14,185 nucleotides of DNA from an uncultured Blautia sp. Its GTDB lineage: Bacteria; Bacillota; Clostridia; Lachnospirales; Lachnospiraceae. A program made the translations under genes and the position numbers. The notes below the pieces were generated by a model that saw only the letters and a program-made list of their open reading frames with translations, made no database searches and was not told where the DNA came from. Location: NCBI GenBank assembly GCA_900553515.1, contig USDN01000068.1, positions 1 to 14,185 on the forward strand. Direction: 5' to 3'. The stretch's first letter is position 1. Every line of letters begins with the position of its first letter. Shown here piece after piece: positions 1 to 7,898 of the stretch.

Positions 1-1253
1 CCATTGACAAAGGCGGAAAAGTACTTACCAATACGCCTATCTGGATGGATACCAGAGCGCAGTCCATCTGTGACCGTTTAAATGAAGAAATTGGAGAAGA
101 GGAAATTTTCCGTATTGCCGGAAATTCCCTTCAGCCTTCCTACACTACGGCAAAGATTCTCTGGTATAAGGAAAATCTTCCGGAGGTGTACAGCAAAATC
201 TATAAGATCCTCCAGTCCAACAGTTACATCGCTTTTAAACTGACTGGTCAGATATCTCAGGATCTTTCCCAGGGATATGGACTTCACTGTTTCGATATGC
301 GTACCGGGCAGTGGGATGAAGAAATGTGCAAAAAAATGGGAATTCCCAGGGATTTTCTTCCAGAGATTGTTCCAAGTGATCGTATTATAGGAACAGTAAC
401 AAAAAAAGCAGCAGAGGAATCCGGACTTGCGGAAGGTACTCCTGTGGCAGCTGGTGGTCTTGACGCAGCCTGCGGAACATTAGGCGCAGGCGTGATATAT
501 TCTGGAGAGACACAGGAACAGGGCGGACAGGCTGGGGGAATGAGTATCTGTATTGAAAAATATCAGGCAGATCCCCGACTGATCCTGGGATTCCATGTGA
601 TTCCGGGAAAGTGGCTCCTTCAGGGCGGAACCACAGGCGGAGGCGGTGTTATGCGCTGGTTTGAGAGGGAATTTGCTGATTACGAGCGTCTGATAAAAGA
701 ACAGACAGGAATCTCTTCTTTGGATCAGCTTAATGAGATTGCTGAAAAAGTAAAACCTGGATGTGACGGGCTTGTATTCCTTCCTTATATGGCTGGAGAA
801 CGATCACCTATATGGAACCCTCATGCAAAAGGCGTATTTTATGGACTTGATTTTTCTAAGACAAAAGGTCATATGGTACGCGCCTGTATGGAAGGGGTGG
901 CATTTTCTCTCCGTCATAATCTGGAAACAGCAGAAAAAGCCGGTGCGAAGGCAGAGATTCTCCGGGCTATGGGTGGATCTGCAAACTCTCTTCTCTGGAC
1001 GCAGATTAAATCAGATATTACCGGAAAAACAATGGCAGTTCCTGCTTCAGATACGGCAACTACTCTGGGAGCAGCACTTCTGGCAGGTGTGGGCACAGGA
1101 TTTTATAAGGATTATGAAGAGGCGGTAGCTCAGACTGTAAAGGTAACCAGAAAACATCAGCCAGACCCGGAGAAAAAAGCAGTATATGACAAGAATTATG
1201 AAACTTATCTGGAATTATACCGGTCTTTATCCGGTCTTATGAAAAAAGCATAA
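1..1253 (+). CDS. FGGY-family carbohydrate kinase, 5'-truncated (xylulokinase-like)
   Basis: ATP-dependent cytosolic sugar or polyol kinase. The reading frame is open from base 3 to the TAA at 1251-1253 and continues off the left edge. The 416 visible residues compare with about 490-500 in the family, so roughly 80 N-terminal residues, including the first phosphate-binding motif, lie outside. The ATG at 45 is internal: it sits inside the family's W-x-D-x-R substrate motif (WMDTRA, visible residues 14-19). The second domain shows GGLDAACGTLGAGV (151-164), whose Asp154 is the expected catalytic base, and a C-terminal nucleotide-binding signature, GGSANSLLWTQIKSD (324-338) followed by TLGAALLAG (354-362). 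The substrate cannot be read from the motifs. FGGY members act on xylulose, ribulose, glycerol, erythritol and others. The gene is followed 20 bases later by a GatD-like polyol-phosphate dehydrogenase, so a polyol or ketose substrate is inferred. Family assignment is secure; substrate is unknown. Confidence 0.93.
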   Translation, partial: IDKGGKVLTNTPIWMDTRAQSICDRLNEEIGEEEIFRIAGNSLQPSYTTAKILWYKENLPEVYSKIYKILQSNSYIAFKLTGQISQDLSQGYGLHCFDMRTGQWDEEMCKKMGIPRDFLPEIVPSDRIIGTVTKKAAEESGLAEGTPVAAGGLDAACGTLGAGVIYSGETQEQGGQAGGMSICIEKYQADPRLILGFHVIPGKWLLQGGTTGGGGVMRWFEREFADYERLIKEQTGISSLDQLNEIAEKVKPGCDGLVFLPYMAGERSPIWNPHAKGVFYGLDFSKTKGHMVRACMEGVAFSLRHNLETAEKAGAKAEILRAMGGSANSLLWTQIKSDITGKTMAVPASDTATTLGAALLAGVGTGFYKDYEEAVAQTVKVTRKHQPDPEKKAVYDKNYETYLELYRSLSGLMKKA

Positions 1254-1273
1254 AGAAATGGAGTGTTTTGATA

Positions 1274-2326
1274 ATGAAAGCAGCAGTAGTTGTAGCAAAT
1301 GAGGATGTGCAGTATCTGGAAATCCCGGAGCCGGAGGTAAAACCGAGGTATGTGAAGATCAAGGTGCGTTATTCCGGCATCTGCGGTTCTGATATTCCAC
1401 GTGTACTTCACAATGGCGTACATTTTTATCCCATTGTTCTGGGACATGAGTTTTCCGGCGACGTAGTAGAGATCGGAGAGGGTGTTACAAAGGTAAAGGT
1501 GGGAGACCGGGTATCCGGAGCACCTCTTGTACCCTGTATGAAATGTGAGGACTGTCAGAAAGGAAATTATTCTCTCTGTAAACATTACAGTTTTATCGGC
1601 TCCAGAGAGCAGGGAAGCAATGCGGATTATGTGGTAGTTCCGGAACAGAACGCAGTTCCTTTCGATGCTTCCGTTCCCTATGAGCAGGGGGCTATGTTTG
1701 AGCCTTCTACCGTAGCTCTTCACGGTCTTTTGCAGAATGACTATCAGGGCGGTGAATGTGTTGCAATCCTTGGAGGCGGTACCATTGGTATGTTTACCAT
1801 GCAGTGGGCAAAGATTTTCGGTTCCAAAAAGGTGGTAGTTTTTGACATCAGCGATGAGCGTCTGGAACTGGCGAAACGTCTTGGTGCAGATGAAGTAGTA
1901 AATACCACAAAAGAAGATTACATGAAAATTGCTATGGAGATTACGGAAAACAAAGGATACGGCTATGTGTTTGAAACAGCAGGTCAGATCCCAACTATGC
2001 ATATGGCATTTGAACTGGCGGCAAACAAAGCACATGTATGCTTTATTGGCACTCCTCATCAGGAACTTTCTTTCACTCCGGCACAGTGGGAGAATATGAA
2101 CCGTAAAGAATTTAAACTCACCGGTTCCTGGATGTCCTACAGCGCTCCGTTCCCGGGAAAGGAATGGGAGCTTACCGCTCATTATTTTGCAACTGGACAG
2201 TTGAAATTTGATCCTGGATTTATCTACAAAAAGATTCCTATGAGCAAGGCTCAGGAGGCTTTCCAGCTTTATAAAACGCCAGGTCTTGTAAAAGGAAAAA
2301 TCCTTTTATCAAACGAGGAAAATTAA
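1274..2326 (+). CDS. gatD: Zinc-dependent hexitol-phosphate dehydrogenase, GatD-like (galactitol-1-phosphate 5-dehydrogenase family)
   Basis: Medium-chain zinc alcohol dehydrogenase of 350 aa. By homology it oxidises galactitol 1-phosphate, or a related hexitol phosphate, to tagatose 6-phosphate with NAD+. Catalytic zinc ligands are Cys37, His58 with Glu59 (GHEF), and Glu143. The structural zinc site is Cys88, Cys91, Cys94 and Cys102. The Rossmann motif is GGGTIG (167-172), and Asp191 at the end of the next strand favours NAD+ over NADP+. The segments GICGSDIPRVLHNGVHFYP (35-53) and GSWMSYSAPFPGKEWE (284-299) closely resemble my recollection of E. coli GatD and argue for this subfamily over sorbitol or threonine dehydrogenase. 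A TTG at 1268 would add two residues, but the GGAG at 1260-1263 is correctly spaced (10 nt) only for the ATG at 1274. It lies between the FGGY kinase and the PfkB kinase, 1 base before the latter's start. Exact stereochemistry of the substrate is inferred. Confidence 0.9.
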   Translation: MKAAVVVANEDVQYLEIPEPEVKPRYVKIKVRYSGICGSDIPRVLHNGVHFYPIVLGHEFSGDVVEIGEGVTKVKVGDRVSGAPLVPCMKCEDCQKGNYSLCKHYSFIGSREQGSNADYVVVPEQNAVPFDASVPYEQGAMFEPSTVALHGLLQNDYQGGECVAILGGGTIGMFTMQWAKIFGSKKVVVFDISDERLELAKRLGADEVVNTTKEDYMKIAMEITENKGYGYVFETAGQIPTMHMAFELAANKAHVCFIGTPHQELSFTPAQWENMNRKEFKLTGSWMSYSAPFPGKEWELTAHYFATGQLKFDPGFIYKKIPMSKAQEAFQLYKTPGLVKGKILLSNEEN

Positions 2327-2327
2327 G

Positions 2328-3257
2328 ATGATACTGACAGTAACTTTAAATGCCGCCATTGATAAGCGGTATGTAGTGGAAGATTATCAGGTGGGACAGG
2401 TAAACCGGGTAAAAGAATGTTCCTATGTTCCCGGAGGAAAAGGTCTGAATGTTTCCAAGCCGGCTTCTATATACGGAGCAGAGGTTGTGGCAACCGGATT
2501 TGTAGGCGGTCATGCAGGAAATTATATTGAGGACTCTCTGAAGCCATTTGGGATCAAAAGTGAATTCTATCATGTGGAGGCAGAAAGCCGTTCCTGCATT
2601 AATATCTGGGATGAAGTAAATCATGTGCAGACAGAATTTCTGGAACCAGGTTTTACACTTACAGAAAGGGATTTTGAAGGATTTGAGCAAAAATTCCGTA
2701 CTCTTGTAACAGATGCAAAAATTGTGGCAATGTCCGGGAGCGTTCCAAAAGGACTGGACGGAACCGCGTATCAGCGTCTTGTTAAAATTGTAAAGGAGGC
2801 CGGAAAACCAGTCATTCTGGATACCAGCGGACAGCTTCTGGAAATGGGAATCCAGGCGGCGCCTACCCTGATCAAGCCAAATATTGATGAGATCCGGATG
2901 CTTACGGGAAAAACCTGCGATGATATCAATGATATCATTGAGGCGGCAAAAGAGATCCACAGAAACGGTGTGGAGATTGTGGCGGTTTCTCTTGGTGCAG
3001 ATGGCTCTCTTGTTGTGGGAGAAGAGGGAACATTTCGGGCCGAGGTGCCGAAAATCGATGCGGTAAATACAGTAGGCTGCGGCGATGCCATGATCGCGGG
3101 ATTTGCAATTGGCATAGAGGAGAGACTGTCCCTTCCAGAAATGCTGAGAAAAGCAAGTGCTGTTTCTGCAGCTGCGGCCATGCGCGAAGAAACCGGATTT
3201 TTCTGTATGGAGGATATGGAAAAGCTACTTCCTGAGATTAAGCTTACAAGAATGTGA
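2328..3257 (+). CDS. PfkB-family kinase, tagatose-6-phosphate kinase / 1-phosphofructokinase type
   Basis: Ribokinase-superfamily kinase of 309 aa, the usual length for LacC and FruK. It probably phosphorylates a ketohexose phosphate such as tagatose 6-phosphate or fructose 1-phosphate to the 1,6-bisphosphate. It starts MILTVTLNAAIDKRY, the typical N-terminus of this subgroup. It carries the first PfkB signature PGGKGLNVSK (35-44), the GSVPKGL motif (137-143) and the C-terminal anion-hole/catalytic motif NTVGCGDAMIAGFA (247-260), with Asp253 as the catalytic base. Two mild deviations are Ser-Lys where Ala/Thr-Arg is usual after GKGxNV, and Cys251 in place of Ala/Ser before Gly-Asp. The gene starts 1 base after the dehydrogenase stop, with GAGGA at 2315-2319 as ribosome binding site, so the two are translationally linked. 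That pairing favours tagatose-6-phosphate kinase: GatD makes its substrate. A 1-phosphofructokinase role is the main alternative. No aldolase is visible in the window. Confidence 0.88.
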   Translation: MILTVTLNAAIDKRYVVEDYQVGQVNRVKECSYVPGGKGLNVSKPASIYGAEVVATGFVGGHAGNYIEDSLKPFGIKSEFYHVEAESRSCINIWDEVNHVQTEFLEPGFTLTERDFEGFEQKFRTLVTDAKIVAMSGSVPKGLDGTAYQRLVKIVKEAGKPVILDTSGQLLEMGIQAAPTLIKPNIDEIRMLTGKTCDDINDIIEAAKEIHRNGVEIVAVSLGADGSLVVGEEGTFRAEVPKIDAVNTVGCGDAMIAGFAIGIEERLSLPEMLRKASAVSAAAAMREETGFFCMEDMEKLLPEIKLTRM

Positions 3258-3317
3258 TGGACATTTGCTGAAAAAGCAGGATTTTCATGAAAAATATAAA
3301 AAAGGAGAGAAGAAAAA

Positions 3318-4319
3318 ATGGCAGAATTTATTGATCCGGCACTTGTGCCGAAAGTAACACTTCCTTCTGGAGAACAGGTTCCCTGTGTAGGAATGGGAAC
3401 TTTTGGTTCCGACCGTGTTTCCGCAGAAGATGTTTCCGCAGCAGTAGCCGGTGCAGTACGCTGTGGCTACCGCATGTTTGACTGTGCTGCCTGCTATGGC
3501 AATGAGGTGCAGATCGGAAAGGTATTTAAGGATGCTTTTGACCAGGGCGTTGTAGAGAGAAAAGATCTCTTTATCATGACAAAGGTATGGAACGACATGC
3601 ACAGAGATGTAGAAAAAGCCTGCAGAAAGAGCATCCAGGATCTTCAGTGCGATTATGTGGACATGTATTTTATTCACTGGCCATTTCCGAACTATCATGC
3701 GCCGGGATGTGATGTGGATTCCAGAAATCCTGATTCCAGACCTTTCAGCGTAGAAGAATTTATGGATACCTATCGTCAGTGTGAGGAGCTTGTGGAAAAA
3801 GGTGTGATCCGCTATATTGGTATTTCCAACATGACCATTCCGAAGCTGGAGACAGTGCTTCCGCTTATGAAGATCAAACCGGCGGCATGCGAGCTGGAGC
3901 TTCATGTATGCTTCCAGCAGCAGGAGCTTTATGATTATCTGGTGGCTCACAACATCCAGCCGGTAGGCTACATGCCTCTTGGTTCCCCAAGAAGACCGGA
4001 AAGAGATATCTGCCCGGAGGATGTGGCAGATCTTCAGCTTCCGGAAATGAAAGCTATTGCAGAGGCTCACGGTGTACATCCGGCGCTGATTGCTCTGAAA
4101 TGGGCGCATCAGAGAGGGGAAATCTCCATTCCATTTTCTGTACATAACTTTGCTTCCAATCTGAAATGCGTGACAGAAGATCCTCTGACAGAAGAGGAAA
4201 TGGAAATCATCTCCACTCTGGAAAAAGGCAACCGCCTTGTAAAAGGTCAGGTATTCCTCTGGGAGGGCGCAAACGACTGGCATGACCTCTGGGATGAGGA
4301 TGGAGTGATTGTGAAATAA
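3318..4319 (+). CDS. Aldo/keto reductase (aldose-reductase-like)
   Basis: NAD(P)H-dependent aldo/keto reductase of 333 aa, a cytosolic TIM barrel. The catalytic tetrad is complete: Asp55 and Tyr60 (DCAACYGNE), Lys89 (MTKVW) and His120 (FIHWP). The N-terminus has the usual LPSGEQVPCVGMGTFG (15-30), and GVIRYIGISNM (162-172) is typical of sugar and xylose reductases. The cofactor 2'-phosphate motif, normally Ile-Pro-Lys-Ser, reads IPFSVHNFASN (271-281). The lysine is replaced by Phe and the usual Arg is absent, so NADPH preference is doubtful. The ribosome binding site GGAG at 3304-3307 is 10 nt from the ATG. The gene follows the PfkB gene by 60 bases with no convincing terminator between, so it is probably the last gene of the catabolic operon; a terminator follows at 4340. 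Its likely job is interconversion of an aldose and its polyol, which would supply the kinase or dehydrogenase. The substrate is not determinable here. Confidence 0.9.
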   Translation: MAEFIDPALVPKVTLPSGEQVPCVGMGTFGSDRVSAEDVSAAVAGAVRCGYRMFDCAACYGNEVQIGKVFKDAFDQGVVERKDLFIMTKVWNDMHRDVEKACRKSIQDLQCDYVDMYFIHWPFPNYHAPGCDVDSRNPDSRPFSVEEFMDTYRQCEELVEKGVIRYIGISNMTIPKLETVLPLMKIKPAACELELHVCFQQQELYDYLVAHNIQPVGYMPLGSPRRPERDICPEDVADLQLPEMKAIAEAHGVHPALIALKWAHQRGEISIPFSVHNFASNLKCVTEDPLTEEEMEIISTLEKGNRLVKGQVFLWEGANDWHDLWDEDGVIVK

Positions 4320-4339
4320 AATATATATAATATAGAAAG

Positions 4340-4388
4340 AATCCGTCAGGAATTGTTTGATGAAACAATGCTGGCGGATTTTTATTTT
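4340..4388 (+). terminator. Intrinsic terminator of the catabolic operon
   Basis: The arms AATCCG (4340-4345) and CGGATT (4375-4380) close a long stem. It continues through a G-U pair and CAG/CTG, then a small asymmetric bulge, and then ATTGTTT (4352-4358) paired with AAACAAT (4363-4369) around the loop GATG. A T-rich run (4379-4388, interrupted by one A) follows. It separates the aldo/keto reductase from the regulatory operon. Confidence 0.85.
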
Positions 4389-4403
4389 ATTTGCAGAAGA
4401 TGT

Positions 4404-4436
4404 CATATTCCATATTCCCATAGTTTATGGTAAGAT
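4404..4436 (+). promoter_or_regulatory. Possible promoter/activator region of the sensory operon
   Basis: Between the terminator and the response-regulator gene is a tandem heptamer, CATATTC at 4404-4410 and again at 4411-4417. A weak -10-like TAAGAT lies at 4431-4436, and no good -35 is seen. The nonamer ATATTCCAT (4405-4413) recurs upstream of the transporter at 8982-8990. A weak promoter with an activator site would suit autoregulation, but this is a guess from sequence alone. Confidence 0.25.
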
Positions 4437-4485
4437 ACATTCTAGGAAAATTTTATAAAATCTAAGATGGGGGATTTTTGCATTT

Positions 4486-6105
4486 ATGTATCGTGTACTT
4501 CTTGTAGATGATGAGATTCTTGTGAGAGATGCAATTAAAGAGAATATTGACTGGAAAGGACTGGACTGTGAGCTGGCAGGAATCTGCGAAAACGGACAAC
4601 AGGCTGCAGAATTTGTAAAAACACATCAGGTAGACATTGTCCTTACAGATATTTTAATGCCTTATATGGATGGAATGGAATTAAGCCATTTTCTTCATGA
4701 CAATTATCCGGATGTTGTGATCGTGATCTTCAGCGGATTTGGAGAATTTGAATATGCAAAAAAAGCGATCCAGTATAATGTCAGTGAATACCTTTTAAAA
4801 CCGGTGACGGCAGTAGAGCTGACAGCAGTGATCAACAAAATGAAAGAAAAAGTAGACCAGACCCGCAAAGAAAAAGTAAAAATGGAAAAGCTTACCAAGG
4901 CTTCTGAGAACTATCGCAAAAATGCTCAGGTTATCCGTTCCAAGGCCATCGAAGCCCTTGTAAACTGCACTACCAATGTGGAGGAGAGTATAGAGAGACT
5001 TCAGAACATGGGAATCGAACTCTCAGCGGTCAGATATCGTGTTGCCATGTTTGATATAGACCTTTATTCTGATATGTATCAGGTGGATGTGGAAAAAAGA
5101 CAGGAAAGCGCTTTGATGGCATTTGTTCTTTATAATATCAGCAATGAGATTGTGACCAGAGAACAGGCCGGCATTGCATATCAGGAAGGTGGAAACAGAG
5201 TTTGTATTCTGTTTCAGGAGAAATGGAGCCGTGACTTTACCCTGAAGACTAAAATGATCTGTAAGGAAATTCAGGATAAAATGAAGGAAGTTATGGGAAT
5301 AGAAGTATCTATGGGTATTGGTGCCTGGGTAAAAACACCGGGAGAGCTGCTTCTTTCTCATGATATGGCTTCTCAGGTCATGCAGTATCGCTATCTTTTA
5401 GGCGGAAATCTTCTGATAGACATGGCAGAGATAAAACCAGGGCATAATGTTCCAATCGATCTCCTTCTGGACAAGCTGACAGCTGCTCTGAAAGCTGGAA
5501 ACAGAGAACTGGTGGAAAAGACTTTCCATGATATGCAAAATTCCATAAAAAAAGAACTGGTGGAAAAAAGCCGTGCCTGTATGTATCTGCAGCAGATCGT
5601 CAGGACACTGGATCGTGTCTGTGAGGATGTTTCTGCTGATATGAAGTGTGTACTGAAAGGGAGAGATGAACTTCTGCATCAGATCACAGAGCAAAAGTCT
5701 TTTGACAGTGCCTGCAGAGTAGTGAAAAATTATATTTTGAAGATCTTTAAGCTGCTTTCCGACATGAACAGCTCCAGTGGACAGAAGCAGGCACGTCTGG
5801 CTATGGATTATATTCAGAAAAACTATATGGATCCAGATCTTAGCCTTAATGATATCTGTTCTTATCTGAATATCAGTACCAGCTATTTCAGTACCATTTT
5901 TAAAGAGATGACAGGAGAGACTTTTACGGAGGTACTGATCCGTACCAGAATGGAAAAAGCAAAAGAGCTTCTGGAAAACACGACTATGAAGAACTATGAG
6001 ATCGCAGAAAAAGTTGGATTTTCTGATCCTCATTATTTTGGTATCTCCTTTAAAAAGATAACAGGCGTTACTCCTACGGAATACGCCAGGGAGAAAAGAC
6101 GATGA
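4486..6105 (+). CDS. yesN: YesN-type response regulator (receiver + AraC DNA-binding domain)
   Basis: Cytosolic response regulator of 539 aa. The receiver domain (about 1-120) has the acidic pair Asp8-Asp9, phospho-acceptor Asp55 (VLTDILMP), Ser83 in the switch position and Lys105 (LLKPV). A long middle region (about 125-430), with a coiled-coil-like KEKVKMEKL start, is typical of YesN proteins. The C-terminal 105 residues (about 435-539) form an AraC double helix-turn-helix, with LNDICSYLNISTSYFSTIFK and EIAEKVGFSDPHYFGISFKK as its two recognition units. The start is fixed by MYRVLLVDDE at the family N-terminus; the upstream G-run (4469-4473) is a weak, distant ribosome binding site. The stop overlaps the kinase start by 4 bases. 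It is expected to activate sugar transport genes after phosphorylation by the downstream kinase. The importer at 9068 is the obvious target. The symbol is by family resemblance. Confidence 0.95.
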   Translation: MYRVLLVDDEILVRDAIKENIDWKGLDCELAGICENGQQAAEFVKTHQVDIVLTDILMPYMDGMELSHFLHDNYPDVVIVIFSGFGEFEYAKKAIQYNVSEYLLKPVTAVELTAVINKMKEKVDQTRKEKVKMEKLTKASENYRKNAQVIRSKAIEALVNCTTNVEESIERLQNMGIELSAVRYRVAMFDIDLYSDMYQVDVEKRQESALMAFVLYNISNEIVTREQAGIAYQEGGNRVCILFQEKWSRDFTLKTKMICKEIQDKMKEVMGIEVSMGIGAWVKTPGELLLSHDMASQVMQYRYLLGGNLLIDMAEIKPGHNVPIDLLLDKLTAALKAGNRELVEKTFHDMQNSIKKELVEKSRACMYLQQIVRTLDRVCEDVSADMKCVLKGRDELLHQITEQKSFDSACRVVKNYILKIFKLLSDMNSSSGQKQARLAMDYIQKNYMDPDLSLNDICSYLNISTSYFSTIFKEMTGETFTEVLIRTRMEKAKELLENTTMKNYEIAEKVGFSDPHYFGISFKKITGVTPTEYAREKRR

Positions 6106-7898
6106 AGAAAAAATTCAGACCGGGAGCTATGTTTCTGGGAAAATTCAACAGTATCCAGAGCGTGATCTTTGCCATGGTATCCATGCTGCTTTTGGGAGCA
6201 GTGGCAATTGTTACAGTGATCTCTATGAATTATACAAGAACTTCTGTATTTGATAATTCTTCTTTGTATACACAGACGATCATACAGCAGATGAACCAGA
6301 ATATTGATTCTTATATTGACTACATGGAGAACATTTCCTATCTGGTATCCAGTAATGAGGATGTCCAGTCTTATCTTTTTGGGGATGAACCGGATCCGGA
6401 AGCCAGAGGACGTATCCTGAACCAGTTCAAAACTATTTTGGACAGCCGCAGCGATATCCTGAATCTGGGTATTATAGGTGAAAATGGAAGAATGCTGATC
6501 AACGATGCCCAGCGGCTTACAAATCCGGATCTGGATATCCATACGCAGGAATGGTATACAAATGCCCTTAGTGGTTCTGCAAGTTCGTATCTCAGTTCTT
6601 CCCATGTGCAGCATATCATCAGTGGAGAACGTCCCTGGGTAATTACTCTCAGCAGAGGGATCCGTAATAAAGCTTCGGAAGTTGGAAACCAAAAAGAAGG
6701 CGTGTTTTTTATTGACCTGAACTACAGCGCTATCAGTGAACTGTGTAATCAGAGTATGGTTGGAAATCAGGGATATGCTTTTATTCTTGATGCAGATGGA
6801 AATATTGTCTACCACCCTCAGCAGCAGCAGCTTTACAATGAACTTCAGACAGAGAATATCAGTCTGATCATGGGAACAGATCTGGATACGGTTCTTTTTG
6901 GAAAAGGAAGTGCAGAAAAACTATACTCCATTTCCAGGTCAGAAAAGACAGGATGGACAGTCGTTGACTGCGTGCGGGTGGAAGAACTGCTGCGTAAGAG
7001 CAACAAAGCCCAAAGTCTTTATGTGCTGGTAGCCATGGGACTTATGATTGTGGCATTATTTTTCTCCAGATTTATCTCCAGGAGCATTACACAGCCTATC
7101 CAGCAGTTGTGCGATTCCATGGAAAGAGTGCAGGAAGGTGATTTCAGTGTTTCAGATATTGTGGTGGAATCAAAAAATGAAATAGGAAGTCTGACAAAAT
7201 CATTTAATGTGATGACCCACAGGATACAGGACCTGATGGAACAGAATATCCGGGAGCAGGAGGCAAAGAGAAAAAGTGAACTGAAAGCACTTCAGTCTCA
7301 GATCAATCCGCATTTTCTTTATAATACACTGGATTCTATTATCTGGATGGCAGAAGGCAAAAAAAATGAAGAAGTAGTTCTTATGACTGCATCCCTTGCA
7401 AGACTTCTCAGACAGAGTATCAGCAATGAAGATGAAGTGGTTTCCATTGGTCAGGAAGTGGAATATGCAAGAGGCTATCTTACAATCCAGAAAATGCGTT
7501 ATAAAGACAAAATGGAATTTCAGATCGATGTAGATCCTTCTATATTGCATATACCATTGATCAAGCTGGTGCTGCAGCCGGTTATCGAGAATGCTATTTA
7601 TCACGGGCTGAAATACAAGGAAAGCAAAGGACTTCTTCTGGTGAAAGGATTTATGAAAAACGGCAATGCTGTGCTTCAGGTTATAGACAATGGCGTAGGA
7701 ATGGATCAGGATACGCTTGACCATATTTATGAGAGACATAAGGTAAACTACCAGTCAAACGGAGTTGGAGTGTATAATGTGCAGAAGCGTCTTCAACTTT
7801 ACTATGGAAATGAGTATGGTATTACATATGAAAGTGAAAAGGGAAAAGGCACTGCAGCCACGATTACCATACCGGGAAGACAGGAGGGACAGCCATGA
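6102..7898 (+). CDS. LytS/YesM-type sensor histidine kinase
   Basis: Membrane sensor kinase of 598 aa. The first membrane segment is at about 20-42 and the second at about 304-323. Between them is a roughly 260-residue extracellular domain of the double-Cache kind, with helical start, central EWYTNAL and FILDADGNIVYHP strands. A HAMP linker follows (about 322-378), then the His_kinase domain with QINPHFLYNTLDSI, in which His404 is the likely phosphorylation site. The ATPase domain has the N-box PVIENAIYHG (493-502), DNGVGM (529-534) and GVGVYNVQKRL (554-564). The start codon overlaps the regulator stop (ATGA), with AGGGAG at 6088-6093. The stop overlaps the start of the anchored binding protein, again as ATGA. 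The three products are therefore probably made in fixed proportion. By analogy with clostridial LytS, the extracellular domain would receive its signal from the binding protein encoded next. Confidence 0.95.
   Translation: MKKKFRPGAMFLGKFNSIQSVIFAMVSMLLLGAVAIVTVISMNYTRTSVFDNSSLYTQTIIQQMNQNIDSYIDYMENISYLVSSNEDVQSYLFGDEPDPEARGRILNQFKTILDSRSDILNLGIIGENGRMLINDAQRLTNPDLDIHTQEWYTNALSGSASSYLSSSHVQHIISGERPWVITLSRGIRNKASEVGNQKEGVFFIDLNYSAISELCNQSMVGNQGYAFILDADGNIVYHPQQQQLYNELQTENISLIMGTDLDTVLFGKGSAEKLYSISRSEKTGWTVVDCVRVEELLRKSNKAQSLYVLVAMGLMIVALFFSRFISRSITQPIQQLCDSMERVQEGDFSVSDIVVESKNEIGSLTKSFNVMTHRIQDLMEQNIREQEAKRKSELKALQSQINPHFLYNTLDSIIWMAEGKKNEEVVLMTASLARLLRQSISNEDEVVSIGQEVEYARGYLTIQKMRYKDKMEFQIDVDPSILHIPLIKLVLQPVIENAIYHGLKYKESKGLLLVKGFMKNGNAVLQVIDNGVGMDQDTLDHIYERHKVNYQSNGVGVYNVQKRLQLYYGNEYGITYESEKGKGTAATITIPGRQEGQP

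Noticed and set aside
1205..2182. Long open frame (325 codons) on the - strand
   Set aside because: It lies opposite the GatD-like gene, which has complete zinc and NAD motifs and a good ribosome binding site. The antisense product shows no recognisable domain.
3258..3317. Small TGAAAA/TTTTCA hairpin (3269-3287) as a terminator between the PfkB and reductase genes
   Set aside because: The stem is only 6 A/T-rich base pairs and lacks a following T-tract, so read-through into the reductase gene is more likely.
3285..4421. Long open frame (378 codons) on the - strand
   Set aside because: It is antisense to the aldo/keto reductase with its intact catalytic tetrad and runs through the terminator. 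The composition looks like a codon shadow.
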